64,000 nt of DNA from Setophaga petechia (Eukaryota > Chordata > Aves > Passeriformes > Parulidae), in assembly GCA_024362935.1 (NCBI GenBank), contig JANCRA010000121.1:1407155-1471154 (forward strand), written 5' to 3'. Numbering within the stretch: the first letter of the stretch is position 1; each line of letters opens with the position of its first letter. Shown in pieces: positions 13,744-26,210 of the stretch. The notes beneath the pieces were generated by a model, which did no database searches, was not told the DNA's origin, and was given only the letters and a program-made list of their open reading frames with translations. Position numbers and translations under genes: made by a program.

Positions 13744-14441
13744 TGTCTTGGTTTGGAAGGACAGGTGTCTGCTAAGGAAGGCAGGAGCCTCCCTTGAAAT
13801 GGAAAATGCAAACCCCCTCCCTCTGAATTATTATAATTTTGAAATTAAGAGGCTCTCAGGCAAAAATATGGGAGTAGGAATAACAGTTCTTTATTAGGAA
13901 AATTAAAAATAAAAATGCAATGGTACAAAAAAGAAAACAAACCACTGTCAGAGTCAGCCCATGCCCTGTCCCCTGTGTGCCAGGGTGGTGTCCCAGCCCC
14001 ATGCCAGGGGGGCTCAGCCCTCCTGCAGTGCCAGCTGTGGTTCTGCTGGAGCAGGGATCCTGCACAAGGGGGGAGTTTTCCTCTGCAGCTCCAGGGCTGC
14101 TGCAGATGGGCCTGGGCTCCCTCTGGCCATGCAGGGCAGCAGAAAGCTGCTCCTCTGGCCATGCAGGGGGCAAAGGCTGCTGTGCTGGGCCAGGCTCAGC
14201 TTGGATCCAGGTGGGAATGCTTGGCTCCTGCCCTGGGCACAGCATCTCCCCATGGGATGGGGGAATGGGATCAGCCCTGCAGGGACACTCAGTGGCCATG
14301 GACAGCAGAGATCTCCTGGAGGGAGGATTGGCTGTGGGAGAGAGAAAGGAAAAACTGCCCCATGGACAGCAGAGAACTGCCCCAGCTCTGACAGATGGAC
14401 ACAGAACACACAGCCCCAGGTACATCCTGTAACCTGAGACA
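13744..14441 (-). mobile_element. Solo LTR of an endogenous retrovirus (ERVL-like), 5-bp TSD
   Basis: A 698-bp LTR, read on the - strand from TGTCTCAGG (5' end at 14441) to CCAAGACA (3' end at 13744). It is flanked by the perfect 5-bp duplication TCCTT (13739-13743 and 14442-14446). On the - strand an AATAAA (13895-13890) lies about 145 bases before the 3' end, giving a normal U3-R-U5 order. A 5-bp duplication fits class III/ERVL. No internal retroviral genes adjoin it. Open frames inside are incidental. Confidence 0.88.
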
Positions 14442-16357
14442 TCCTTGCTGGAGCAGCAATTTCTGCCCAAAAAATAATGAACAGCATCACACAGCCTTGA
14501 GATTAAACTCAGATTGGGCCACAGGAATGAAACACTTTCTGACAGGATCAGAAATGGATCCCTGGTGTGGCCCAGGGGGACAGAGCAGATCCCTCCCTCC
14601 CATCTCACCCTCTGCCTCGTTGTTCCCACACCTGGAGAAGGGAGCACACAGCTCCCCCAGACTTCAGCTGCACAGCACAGTGATAACTGAGACTCATTTT
14701 TAGGCAATTTGCATGGATGGGAGCAATTACAGCCAAGGCACATCAACAGAGAATCAAGCCCTGCATCTAATGTTGGTAATGCTCTTAATAATAACAACCC
14801 CCCTTTCCTGGAAGAGAACATTAAACCTGTTCAAAATACAGTATTTTTTTCCAAATGATAGTATTTCTCCCCTCCTACACCACATCTACCTTAATCATCT
14901 GACTCCCACATAGCTGGCTCGACTTCAATGACAGTCTCCTCTACTTGTTTAAAAGTCATGTTATTTCCACTGCCATCAAAAAGGCAGGATTTTCAAGTGA
15001 AGTTATTAAAGTTTCCAACACAAGGAACAGTGCGTGGGTGCTGCTGAAGTCAACTCTCAGGAATGAAAAAGAGATTCCTTCACTTCTACCAGAGGATTGA
15101 GCCTCCCTTCTCTCTGGGGCCAGACTGCACCTGTATTTATGATGATGTTCTTTCTGTCTGCAAAGCATCTCAGAAGTGCTGTCTGATCCACAGTGAGCCC
15201 AGTGATCCAAACCTGAATTTCCATCAGAAAAAAACCCAAACAAACAAACAAACAAAAAACCTAGGGACCAGTCCTTCCTGGTGCTGGATTAATGGAAAAA
15301 TACTTGGGTATTAATGTGTTCAAAGCCAAAATGTGTTAATTAATGTGTTCTTCTAGCCAAAATACAAAATACTAAAAAGAAAAGAGGCAATGGATGAACC
15401 CAACTTCCCCCTGGAAGCTCCACAAGGCCATCCCATCTCCTTATCTGCCACCCAGAGCCCTGATTTGTTACAGCCAAGAGTAATTAGGTCTAATCCACTG
15501 CCTGATTCCTGCCCAGCTGCTAAGCCCCTCACATTGGACACAGAAAAAGGAAATTTTAATACTTTAATTGGAAAAAATCCCGTCAGTGCTGACCCACAGC
15601 TGTTCACCTCCAGCTCTGTGTCTGTGCTGACACATCGTGGGCTTTAATCAACTTCACTGAGTTTCAACAAGTTTTTGCAGCAGCCCCCTGTGCAAGCAGA
15701 GGCTTTGTCAAGGGACAGTGGTTTATTCAGGTTTATTCACTTTGTGCCACTGATCCGGGCTGAGAGATGAGGAATTAATCTCAAAGCAATTCAGTGTTTT
15801 GGGAGAGATTCAGCTCCTTTTCCACAGAGTTTCTCAGCAGCTGTCAGATCACTGCAGGGCTTCATTTGCTGAATCCACCTCCCTGCATTCTCACCTTAGC
15901 TGCCCTTTCTCAAGTCCTGCTCAGTCCCCCTGAATTCAGCAGGATCAGGAAGTGGAGGGATGTTCCAGCTGCTGCAGCAGGGAAGGTTCATGCAAGCTGC
16001 ATTATGCAGCACCTACACTTGTGATGAATTAAATCCTCCAGGTTCATTCATTCGTTGTTTCAAAACCTGTCAGAGCACCTTAATCAAATTACAGCCTTCA
16101 CTCAGCTCAGGATTACACCTGATGGTGTGTCAGTCTGACATTCTGCCATCCTTTGATGAGGAAAGAGAAAAGAACAGACAAAAAGGAAAAGGAAATAAAG
16201 TTTTTTTTATATCAGAAGTCATCCATCCCTTCCCTTCATCAGCAGAATTGTATGCTAGCTGTGGTGGCTGTTGTTTTTTTTTTAATTTTGATCCTTTCTA
16301 TTTTGTGTTTGTATTAAAAATAGAAGGTTGAAAATATCTGGCACTTCTGGCACAGCT

Positions 16358-16394
16358 ATTGAGTTTCAGTTGTCACAGGAGTTTATTCCTCAGT
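16358..16394 (+). other. Apparent donor of a 37-base copy found at 18481
   Basis: These 37 bases (ATTGAGTTTCAGTTGTCACA onward) occur again identically at 18481-18517, where they interrupt a CR1 element. This locus lies in otherwise unique intron sequence, so it is the likely source. Direction of copying is inferred because the CR1 copy is the interrupted one. Confidence 0.75.
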
Positions 16395-18428
16395 CTTGCC
16401 TCTGTACAAACAGAAAAGTTCCATTTTTGACCACCTTTCCCCAGGATGGAAACAATGCACAGTTGTTTGGGTTCCACAGAATGATCACCCTGAACACAAG
16501 CACAGGTTTAGATTCTCTCTAGGGATGGAATGGCAGGTGAGATGATTGTCATTCTGCATGGATTGGACCCCTGGATTTATGGCCTGTGTTGCTTTGGGAA
16601 GGAGATGAAGCAGGGCCCAAAGTCATTTGATTCACCTGAAATGCAGGGGAACCACCAGCTGCTCTTGAGACCTGCCCAAAACCTCTAATCCTGGACTAAT
16701 TCCAATGAAAATCTTCCTTCAGGAGAAAAACACCCACAGCAACCTAAAGCTCTTGGTGTGGAAAGCATCTCTGGAGAGCAGATTGCCTGTCTGGGGTGTG
16801 GCTGGGGGCAGAACTCAGCTGCAGCAGTGAGGTCTGACCCTGTGCTGTGCCCAGCCTGATTGCCCATTCACTGCTGCTCCTGGCTGAGCTGCTGTGGCCA
16901 GCTTGCTGTGTATCCTCATGGCAAGGGAGAGCAGCACTTGGGCTCTCACTGTCCCTCCTCCAGTGCCTCTCCCTGGCTTGGAGTCTGATTTAGAGCAGCT
17001 AAAATTAAAATGAAAATCAGAATTGTCCGGTTGAAGATGTCACAGCTGATGTGGCAGCGCCCTGCTGGGTCATCCTCCTCCCCCTCACAGCCCAGAGCAG
17101 CTGCTGCCCTGCTCAGCCCCGACCACAGCCACGTGCTGACACCCAAAGGGAAGAGGGAATTGTCTGTTTAGTCAGCACAGCTGAGGGGAACAGCAAAAAG
17201 CAATTTATCCCTCTCTGGTTTTCACGCCTCCCTCTGAGCGTGCAGTCCAAGCACAGGGACCTGCTTTGGGTGGAGGAGTGCTGGTGATGCCAAACTTGGA
17301 CCCTTTCAATGCTCTTCCAGTCCTGGGGAATGATGTTTGTTCCATCATTAGCATCATTTTTGTAAAATAAAATCATTTTTGCCCTCAGAATGAGAGGGGG
17401 TGGTGGCACCTCTCACCCCACTCCTTCCCCCGAAGGATTTTCTCAGATTCTGGGGTTTTTGGATGGTGTCTTCTGGCTGATCCCCGTTTCCTGGGCCAGG
17501 GCAGAGCTCCAGGAGCAGGAGCAGATTGCTTTGGTGCTGCTTTGCCCCTCTGAAGCAGCACAATGCAGCGTTAGCACAGGGAAGGATCTGCTCCATTAAC
17601 TTTTCAAATGAGCTTATCAAGGGAGATGGCAGCGCTGGTGGGAAAACAAGACATTCAGAGCTCCTTGCAAATCCAAACTCTCCTCCTCTAAAGCATCACA
17701 CCTCATCAGCTGTGCTTGGAGCTCTCTCTCCTACAGATGACAGGGTAAAAAAAGGCTGCAAAGTGGATTTTCTCCCGCGGTTGTCATCTTAATCTCCATC
17801 TCTCTCCTGTTAGCAACAAGCTCCAGCATTATCCCGGAGTTTTGCAGTGTCAGGGCTCTGACTGTGCTCCCTCTTTGGAGAGAATTGTTCACAGCAATTT
17901 AGCTCAAGGTACCACAGGCCAGGCTGGTTTGCCTTGAACGGTATATAGTGGAAACTTGTGGGATTGTTGCCACATTATTCATGAGGTGAATTAAACCTTC
18001 TAAAGGTGAACAACACCAGGCATGGCATCCTCATCTTGGGGTTGTTTGCTTTGGAAGCTTCTTTCTGTTGTCACTCTGACACATTTGCATTCAGAAAACA
18101 TCCATGTGATTAAACAGCCACATGAAAAACTGGAGAATTTCCCCAAAGATCCCAAATGGGGTCCTGAAGAGTGATTCCATCCCCTCAGAGAGCTTTGCTA
18201 CCTGCTCCCATCCAGACTTAATCCACTCCCTGCTGAAAGCCAAGTGATGCAGCAAGAAGATAATTTGGGCTTTTGTGAAGCTGGGTTTGGGTCTTTGCCT
18301 TGTGGGTGGCTTTGGTCCCTTTGGCTGGATGGAAACCTGGGCAGTGGAGTCACTGCTGGGCCAAAAACACCAACCACAGGAGCCTGTTCACCAGGGAATC
18401 CAGTCCAGAGTGAGGGGGAGCACAGCTC

Positions 18429-18713
18429 ACAGAGCCACAGGATTGTTTATGTTGGAAAGGACCTTAAAAATCACCCAGTGATTGAGTTTCAGTTGTCACA
18501 GGAGTTTATTCCTCAGTTTATTCCACCCCTGCCATGGCAGGGACACCTCCCACTGTGCCAGGCTGCTCCAGCCCCAGTGTCCAACCTGGCCTTGGGCACT
18601 GCCAGGGATCCAGGGATGGAATTCCATCCCAGCCCTGCCCACCCTGCCAGGGAACAATTCCTCATTGCCAATCTCCCACCCAGCCCTGCCCTCTGGCACT
18701 GGCAGCCATTCCC
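18429..18713 (-). mobile_element. CR1 LINE 3' fragment, part 1 (interrupted)
   Basis: An antisense CR1 tail beginning with the GATTGTTTATGTTGGAAAGG/ACCTTAAAAATCACCCAGTG end. It continues through CCACCCCTGCCATGGCAGGG to GCAGCCATTCCC. Positions 18481-18522 are a 42-base foreign insertion between CCCAGTG and CCACCCC. The element is split at 18713 by a solo LTR and resumes at 19117. Confidence 0.9.
18481..18522 (+). other. 42-base templated insertion inside a CR1
   Basis: The first 37 bases are identical to 16358-16394. The last bases repeat TTTATTCC, which also occurs within the copied segment (TTTATTCCTCAG, then TTTATTCCACCC). This looks like a short templated insertion with template slippage during break repair. 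Confidence 0.8.
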
Positions 18714-19116
18714 TGTCACTGTCATATTTTTGGGGAAAATCCCTTGCCCAGGATTTCTTCTCCTGGAAGATGAGAAGCCTCAGAGAAAAAACAATATAAT
18801 CTCATTTGCTTCTCCCTGTTTTGCTGCTTTGGAATGTGGCTGGAGATTGTTCACCAACAGGTTTGATTGGTTCCATGTGAATTGTTTTTAATTAATGACC
18901 AATCACCATCAGCTGTGTTCGACTCTCAGGAGTCAGTCACAGTTTTTTATTATTCATTCTTGTTAAGCCTTCTGATGTCTCCTTTCTCTTTCTTCAGTAT
19001 AGTTTTAGTCTAGCATTCTTTAATATAATATCATAAAATAATAAATCAGCCTTCTGAGAGCATGGAGCCAGATTCTCATCTCTTCCTTTGTCCTGGGGAC
19101 CCTCACAAACTCAACA
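18714..19116 (+). mobile_element. Solo LTR (ERVK-like) inserted in CR1, 6-bp TSD
   Basis: A 403-bp LTR from TGTCACTGTCATATTT to CAAACTCAACA. It is flanked by the perfect 6-bp duplication ATTCCC (18708-18713 and 19117-19122), and removing it restores the CR1 reading GCAGCCATTCCCTGTGTGCT. It shares the segment TAATATAATATCATAAAATA and the CAGCCTTCTGA block with the LTR at 24067. A 6-bp duplication fits class II/ERVK elements. No gag, pol or env is present. Confidence 0.93.
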
Positions 19117-19320
19117 ATTCCCTGTGTGCTGTCCCTGCATCCCCTGGCAATTGTCTCTCTCCAGCTTTCCTGGGGCTCCTGCAGGCCCTGCAAGGCCACC
19201 CTGAGCTCAGCCCAAAGCTTCTCCTGTGCAGGTGAACAATGCCAGCTGTGCCAGCCTTTCCTCCCAGCACAGCTGCTCCATCCCTCCGCTCATCCTGGAG
19301 CCTCCTCTGGGCTGGCTCAG
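19117..19320 (-). mobile_element. CR1 LINE fragment, part 2
   Basis: Continuation of the CR1 interrupted at 18713. It starts with the duplicated ATTCCC then TGTGTGCTGTCCCTGCATCC, and runs through the GGCAATTGTCTCTCTCCAGC and AAGCTTCTCCTGTGCAGGTG blocks. It ends abruptly after CTCCTCTGGGCT, where the copies at 27888 and 49871 continue. Confidence 0.9.
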
Positions 19321-20026
19321 TTTCTCATTCTCAGTCAGGACAGGGAAGGATTCATTAATCTCCTCCTCTTTCAGTGATAAACACCCCCATGGACACACAA
19401 ACAACCTGTCCACGTTCCCAAGGGGATTTATTAAGTGAAAGCCTCCATAGCTGACTGAATTTTGAGGAATGTTGGCCTTGAATTCTGTGTCCAGTCATTA
19501 GCTGGGCTTTTATCCCTGAGCTGCCACCTGAGAGAATCACAGGAGGTTACATCCATATTCCTGCTGAGACCACAGCAAACCCTTTGCTCTGTGATTAATA
19601 ATGTGTTAAGCCACAGTTCCAAATTATTTCAACTTTTCAATGGTTATGGGAACATTTACAAGACTGATGGCTGGGCCTTACACTGCCAAGAGGCTGAAAG
19701 AGCTGTCATTTATTACAGGCATTTCTTGTAGCCAAATTGTGTAACACTACCCTGCTAAACTGCAGGAGAAGAATTATGAGCTTTGCCACAGCATCTTCCC
19801 AAATTAGAAATGGAGTGAAGCTTTCAGCACTACAAATGTTTTTGTGAGTGGGGAGAGGGAGGAAGTGAGGAAATGCCATTAGACTTCAGCAAAAACACAA
19901 AACCCCAAACATTTCTGGGCTGTGGTGGTGCAGCAGAGATTCACTCCTTGGCTTGGCTGATTTAATCCTGTCACACCACGATATTTTGTGGTGATTTTTT
20001 GCTCAGTTTCACCACGTGTTTGCAAT

Positions 20027-20185
20027 CATGGAATCCCAGAATGGTTTGGCTTGCAAGGGGCCTTAAAAATCATTTTGTTCCAGCCTCTTCCATGGGCAGG
20101 GACACCTTCCACTATCCCAGGTTGTTCAGAGCTCCATCCAGCCTGGCCTTGGACACTTCCAGGGATGGGGCGTCCACATTACCAA
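20027..20185 (-). mobile_element. Diverged CR1 3' fragment
   Basis: An older antisense CR1 tail. It has the recognisable GGAATCCCAGAATGGTTTGG start, CCATGGGCAGGGACACCTTC and GCCTGGCCTTGGACAC blocks with many substitutions. Confidence 0.8.
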
Positions 20186-21063
20186 ACCAATTAATTGGAA
20201 ATTAATTCATGATTTCCCAATTAGTCTCTTGTAACAACTTCTTAACCCTCTCAGTTCTGCTCTGAGGTCTGTTGATTGTCTTCTCCCTGCTGCCAGTTAA
20301 ATTCTCTTCTCTTTCCTTCTAATGACACAAGGAATTTTCTCCTTTGATGATAATCAACAGATCTCATTAAGCATTTGAAGGGACTGAGGATGTCCAAGGC
20401 TCCCACATCAAGGATTTGCTGATTTTGGGCACAGGGGAAGGCAGAGGTGCCCTGGTGTCCCTGCACATGCCACAGCCCCCCAGAGTCACCCCAGCTCCCC
20501 CTGGAAAAGGCTCCATTATTCTGTGAGCAGGGAATTTTCACTCTTGATTGAAAGAAGGAGAGAGCTGCACTGCACAGAGAACAGGAAAAGGCTGAGGAAG
20601 CACAGATTCTGCTCCAGGAAAACACTTTGGTGTTCCGTGATTGTTTCATCTGATTCTCCTTCTGCTCCCCAAACAACCCATCCACTTTTGCCACCCATAC
20701 CCTGCCCTGCTTAAAGCAGAGGAGAGAAAAGGTCTTGGGAAAGATGCTGAGATCTGCTGAGACCCCAGCACTGAGCCAAAACTTGGGTTGAAATAGCAGC
20801 ACCTGGAAAGAAAAACTTGTTCCCAAACTGTAGCTCTCCATGAAATCCAAATCAGTGTTCCAGTCCAAAAAATCCTCCTGGTTCCACCTAAGGCCAACAA
20901 AAATCCAGCTGGCCAAAATTCCACCTGTTCAAATCCTCACCACAGCCTTTCTTTGCTGCCCTCCTTCCATGAGGCCTTGGGGCAAGTTCACTGTTGCCTT
21001 CCTCAGCTTCCTCACAGGAAAAGAAAAATAATAACAAATCCCTACCTCAGAGACCTACAGATG

Positions 21064-21151
21064 AAAGGTCATGAAATAAGAAAAAAGAGGTCATGAAATA
21101 AGGAATAAGAGGTCATGAAATAAGAAATAAGAGGTCATGAAATAAGAGCCA
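21064..21151 (+). repeat. 22-bp tandem repeat, four copies
   Basis: Four copies of AGGTCATGAAATAAG plus a variable AAATAAG linker at exact 22-bp spacing (GGTC at 21067, 21089, 21111 and 21133). Confidence 0.9.
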
Positions 21152-21928
21152 AGTATTGCTGGTCCTGTTCTTCCTGAGCTTCATTCCCTGCTGGGCTGCT
21201 GGATCCTCATGCAAACTTGCAGGCAAAATACTTTCTGTGCCTGTATTGTTGTATTTCCATTAACCTGCACTTCCAGCAGAATTGGAATAAAATGTAATTG
21301 GAAAATTGATAGGAAACACAAGAACAAAATTATCTGGGTTGTACTGAGTGAGTTGCAGTGAATGCTCTGTGGAAGCAGGGCCTAGCATGTGCCATGTCAG
21401 GATTTAGGCTGGGATGGGGTTGTTATATTTCCAATTAATTTCCAGTGCTCACATTCCTACTGGGAATAAGCAGTTTCTGGTTTGTCTCCCTTTTCCCTTT
21501 AGAAATTGTGATTAAGGTGAATAAAGAGTTTTCATTTTTTGAGACAGCTGTGAGGAGCTGAGCTCAGCTTGGCCAGGCCGGAGCTCAGCCTTGGTGGTGA
21601 TTGAGCATTTCCTCACCTCAGGGCCCAGATGTTCAGCTGGGCTTTGAGGAGAAGCCAAGGTGGCCCTATTGATCTGTCCTGTCCCAGAGCACCTCCCAGA
21701 TTTAGGTGAAGGGCTTTGTGCACAATATTTGCTTTTTTTGTCTCTCTGGTTAAAATAAACTCCTCTTCTTGGAGCACACAATGAGGGCAGTGCTGCGTGT
21801 TTGATTTGGCAGCCAGGAAAGAATTCATCGTGGTGGGAGGAGAGAAGGGCTCAGGGCTGGTTGGATTCAGCATTACCCCAAAGTCTTCTTGAACATCTCC
21901 CAGACTCTCATCCCTTTTATCACCTGGA

Positions 21929-22217
21929 TGTCACCATAGGACACGAAAGAACGCAAGCACACACTGCTTCAAGGTGAAGAAAAAGGGGAGTTTATTTTCT
22001 GACTCCAACATTTATAGTTTTCTAAGAGTGACAGTGGATAGGAGGGTGACAGTGCCACCTCTCCAATGACACTGGATAGACTAACAGTCTGTTAACTTTC
22101 TCTTCTTCTATAAAGGAATGCAAAACAATGAGTTATTTACAGAAAGTCTGTGAGAAAGTTCACTACAAGAATGTCAACATCAGAAGGCTTAGAAAAACTT
22201 AAAAAATCAGAGTGACA
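21929..22217 (-). mobile_element. Solo LTR of an endogenous retrovirus
   Basis: A 289-bp LTR read on the - strand from TGTCACTCTGATTTTTTAAG to CCTATGGTGACA. It has ACTATAAATGTTGGAGTC upstream of AATAAACTCCCC, the usual TATA and poly(A) arrangement of a short LTR. The flanks CCTGGA and CCTGCC may be a decayed 6-bp target duplication. No coding region adjoins. Confidence 0.78.
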
Positions 22218-22357
22218 CCTGCCTTGTGTCCAGCCTGTCCTATGAGTCCCCCCAGATGTTGTGATTGACTCCTCAGGAAGCACCAGAGGGAATAAACCCA
22301 TCCCTGAGCTCCCCCAGTACCCAAACCTGATCCACTGCAAGCATGAAGGAAAGAGTA

Positions 22358-22620
22358 ATGGAATCCCAAATTGGTTTGGGTTGGAGGAACCTTAAAGATC
22401 ACCCAGTGCCACCCCTGCCATGGCAGGGACACCTCCCACTGTCCCAGGCTGCTCCAGCCCCAGTGTCCAACCTGGCCTTGGGCACTGCCAGGGATCCAGG
22501 GATCCGCAGCTGCTCTGGGAATTCCATCCCATGGAAGGATTTCTCCCTGATCTCCCATCTAACCCTACTTTCTGTCAGCTTGAAGCCATTCCCCTTGTCC
22601 TGTCTAAGCTCTTGGCAAGT
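22358..22620 (-). mobile_element. CR1 LINE 3' fragment
   Basis: An antisense CR1 tail with the diagnostic blocks GGTTTGGGTTGGAGGAACCT, CCACCCCTGCCATGGCAGGG and CCAACCTGGCCTTGGGCACT. It degrades after the CTGTCAGCTTGAAGCCATTC block. Confidence 0.9.
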
Positions 22621-22823
22621 TTTCAAAGAGACCACATCAAATTTTATTTCTGTTTCCCACCCTGGAGGTTTAACACACTTCAGGAACCCAGCAGGAGCCA
22701 GGGGATGCTGCCCCACGAGCAGACATCTGTTAGGGTGTTTGGGACTTAGCAAGGAGCCCATGGAGGTGTAAAACTGTGGAGATCTGGGCCAGGTCAGCAG
22801 TGTGGAACAGCAAAATCCCCATT

Positions 22824-23310
22824 CATAGAATCACAGAATCACAGAATTCCCAGAATCCCTGGGTTGGAAGAGACCTTCAAGACCATTGAGTCCAGCCCAG
22901 CCCCAGCAGCTCAACTCAGCCCTGGCCCCCAGTGCCACATCCAGGCTTTGTTAAACACACCCAGGGATGGGGACTGCACCACCTCCCCAGGCAGCCATTC
23001 CAGAACTTTCTCAGCCTTGCTGCAAAAACCTTTTCCCTGCTCTCCAGCCTGGATTTCCCTTGGTGCAGCTGGAGGCTGTGTGCTCTGGGTGTGTCAGTGC
23101 TGCTGCAGACAGAGCCCAGCCCCAGCTGAGCACAGGCACCTTTCAGGAGCTGTGCAGAGTGATGGGGGCAGCCCTGAGTCTCCTTTTCTCCAGGCTGAGC
23201 ACCCCCAGCTCCCTCAGGGCTCCTCACAGGGTTTGTGCTCCCAGCCCCTCTCCAGCCTCGTTGGCCCCTCTGGATGTGCTCAGGGTCCCAAGGTCCTTCC
23301 TTGGAAGGTG
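22824..23310 (-). mobile_element. CR1 LINE 3' fragment, second subfamily type
   Basis: An antisense CR1 beginning with tandem AGAATCACAGAATCACAG tails and GGGTTGGAAGAGACCTTCAA. It continues into the CAGGGATGGGGACTGCACCA and GGCAGCCATTCCAGAACTTT blocks, then a GC-rich upstream segment. It differs from the CR1 type at 22358 and was probably a separate insertion. Confidence 0.88.
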
Positions 23311-24066
23311 CTGCTGGTTTGAGCTGCTGCTCACTGAGGCTAGAATCAGGAAATTTAAAATTTCTCATTAAACACTCACATGAACATTAAAGACAGAGGG
23401 TTTTAGCCAGAAATGCCTGGGTTTAGTTTTTTCCCTGTTCACCTCTGAGCCTGGGAGCCCTGATTTGGGTGAGGCAGGACACCAGGGAGTGAGGGGTGTC
23501 CAGTTTATGCTCCTTGCCCAGTGTCTGGAGCAAGGCAGGGTTCCAAAGCAGCAATGTTCTGGCAGTGAAAGCTGCAGGAGGGAGGCTGTGGCGCTGTGTT
23601 TGTCCTGCAGGAGGATTTGGGCTGCAGCTGCTGCCATGAGTGCCCCAAACCCACCTGGGAATCAGCAGGAAATCAGGGAAAGCCCCATCCTGAGCTCAGA
23701 GGGAGTTCAGCAAGGTACATCCCCCAAATAACCCATCCCTGCCACAACCTCACAAAATCCTCCCTGCCCAGACATTCCCAAAGCAACTTCTGCAATAATC
23801 CCTCGACAATCTTTTCCAGGCATTGCTGCTTTTTTTTTTTATTATTTTTTTCCTTAGACACACTCTCACTTCCAAGAAGGCATCTCTGCTGGGAGAAGAG
23901 TGCCACCTCATGACTGATGCTGAGGATGGAAGGAGCCCCAGCCCCAGCAGGGAAGCTGGGATTGAGCAGGGCAGGGACAGCCCTGGGGTCCCAGCAGCTT
24001 TTCACCCATCACCACAGCACCCCGAGACCATCACCCCCCTCCAAAACTCCTGGTTGTGGGCTTTGC

Positions 24067-24431
24067 TGTCGCAGGTGTCTTTTATAGAAAATCTTTTCTT
24101 TAAGATTTTTTCTCCTTGAAAAGCTGAGAAGCCTCAAGAACAAAATGTAGACATTGATTATCTGCTGCTGTGGAAAGGAACAAGTAGATCTTTGATTAGC
24201 TCATGTTAGATGTTTGTAATTAATGGCCAATCACAGCCCAGCTGGCTCGGACAAACCTTTGTTATCATTCTTTGCTATTCTGTTCTTAGCCAGCCTTCTG
24301 ATGAAATCCTTTCTTCTATTCTTTTAGTATAGTTTTAATATAATATATATCATAAAATAATAAATCAGCCTCCTGAAGCATGGAGTCAGATCCTCTTCCC
24401 TCGTCCTCAGACCCCTGTGAGCACTGTCACA
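24067..24431 (+). mobile_element. Solo LTR (ERVK-like), 6-bp TSD
   Basis: A 365-bp LTR from TGTCGCAGGTGTC to GCACTGTCACA. It is flanked by the perfect 6-bp duplication CTTTGC (24061-24066 and 24432-24437). It contains the TTAATGGCCAATCACAG promoter-type segment, TAATATATATCATAAAATAA and AATAAATCAGCC. It is related to the LTR at 18714. No internal genes. Confidence 0.94.
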
Positions 24432-26210
24432 CTTTGCTGGACACAAACCCCAGGGCTGAGCAGGAATTCATTCATTACTAGGGAGAGTTGGCATTATGGA
24501 GGCTTTTATAGAGAGTTTTCCCTGCTTTGAAAGCCCCCTCGTGTATTTTCAGACTCTTTCCCATCATCTTAAGCACCTCTGCTCTGGGAATTCTGCAGTT
24601 TGGATGTCAGCACCCTCACCTTGCTTCCCTTTCCACACACACTCAAGTTCTTTATTTTCCACTCTTCTCAAGTTCTTTGTTTTTTCCTTACTAAAACCAA
24701 TAATTCTTCCTGAAATTTTTCATCCAAGATAATTATTGTTAAACTAAGGAAAATTAAAAAGTCCTAATGACTCTTTGTTGCTTCCACAAGTGAGGTGCAG
24801 GTGTCAAAGGAAGTTACAATTTCTCTGCTCCACCACCAGTTTGGACTGTTTGAGGAAAATCTGACACATTTTGCCATAGATTGATTTGTCTGCACTACTC
24901 CAGAAACAATTAGCTTAAATATTATCAGTTTAAATATGAAGAAATAGAAAAAAAATAGCTTTATGTTGGCTTTTTGCTGTTTTTTGGTCCCCTCTCTCCC
25001 TACTTTCAATGAATTCAGGCATTGAGGAAAGTACCAGACTGAAAGGCCCAGAACTTGAAGATGTTGTTCCTATTTTTTTCCATAATAAAATCATCAGGAG
25101 AGTAGAACTGAATCTTTCCTAAAATCCCAACCCTATTCCTGCTCTTCTCCTTTATTGGACCTGTTGCTAAATGTGGGCAGTAATTAAAGATTAATCAGCT
25201 TCTTCCACACCACCTCCAATAAAACCACAGTCAATGAAAACCAAGTGAATATTCATTTTTCCAAAATGGTCATTGATCTACCAGCAGGTGTATTAATAAC
25301 CTCTACTATTAGACAGGGTGCCAAGCAGATAAATATGGATACAAAATCTGACATATTAAATATTAAATAGCATTTCAGAAGTGAAAGATTTTGCATCTCA
25401 TTCCCCCAGGCAGCCACTTTCTGCATCTCAAAAATATGCTGCTCTCCTTGTCAGATAGCCAAATATTATTAACCTGAAAGCATCAACTTAATAAGTCTCA
25501 TCCCATGAACAGAAAAAAAAAAAAAAAACAACTTAGAATAAAAATCAGAACCCACTTGCTACTCAGTGGGAGGATTTACAGCACAGATGATTTTCAGTGC
25601 AGAGCTGCAAGAAGGCCTGCAAAAGTTCATCAAAAATCAGAGCTGCAGGGAGCCTGGCATTGGCTGAGTCTTTTGTTGTGATCAAGGTATCAATAAACCC
25701 TCATTTAAATTTTAATTAAAGAGCGTTGTTGTGTCAGATGAACTTGGAGCTTAACGTGCTCAATGGTTTCCCTTAAAGAGATTTTTATAAAGGCCTTGAT
25801 CAATCACATTAAATAATGACATCAACAAATGTTAGGTTGCTTAAATTCTCTCCCACTAAGAAAATTAAAGGGGATAAGATCTACAACCCAAGCCCATCAC
25901 TTGAAATAGTAACAAAACCAGCCCAGATCTTCCTCCTCCTCCTCCTCCTCCTCCTCCCAGAGCCTGGGATTCAGAGCTTCCTTCTGCAAACCCTGGAGCT
26001 CCTCTCCCCCAGCCCTCTTGCTGCTCTTTCAGGTGAAGCAGAAGACAAAAATATCATCTCTGAACACGGGGTATCTTTAGAAAAGCTGATTTCTTCCAGT
26101 TTTCTCTTCCAAAAATCAAGTTCCACCCACCCAAGTGTGGCTTGTCCCAGCCCACCGAAAAGGAGGCAGAGTTACAAAACTGCCCAGGGGACCCCACTGA
26201 GCCTGGCTGT

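Noticed and set aside
13856..14821. 321-codon open frame on the - strand
   Set aside because: It lies mostly inside the ERVL-like solo LTR, which carries no internal retroviral gene. No recognisable protein.
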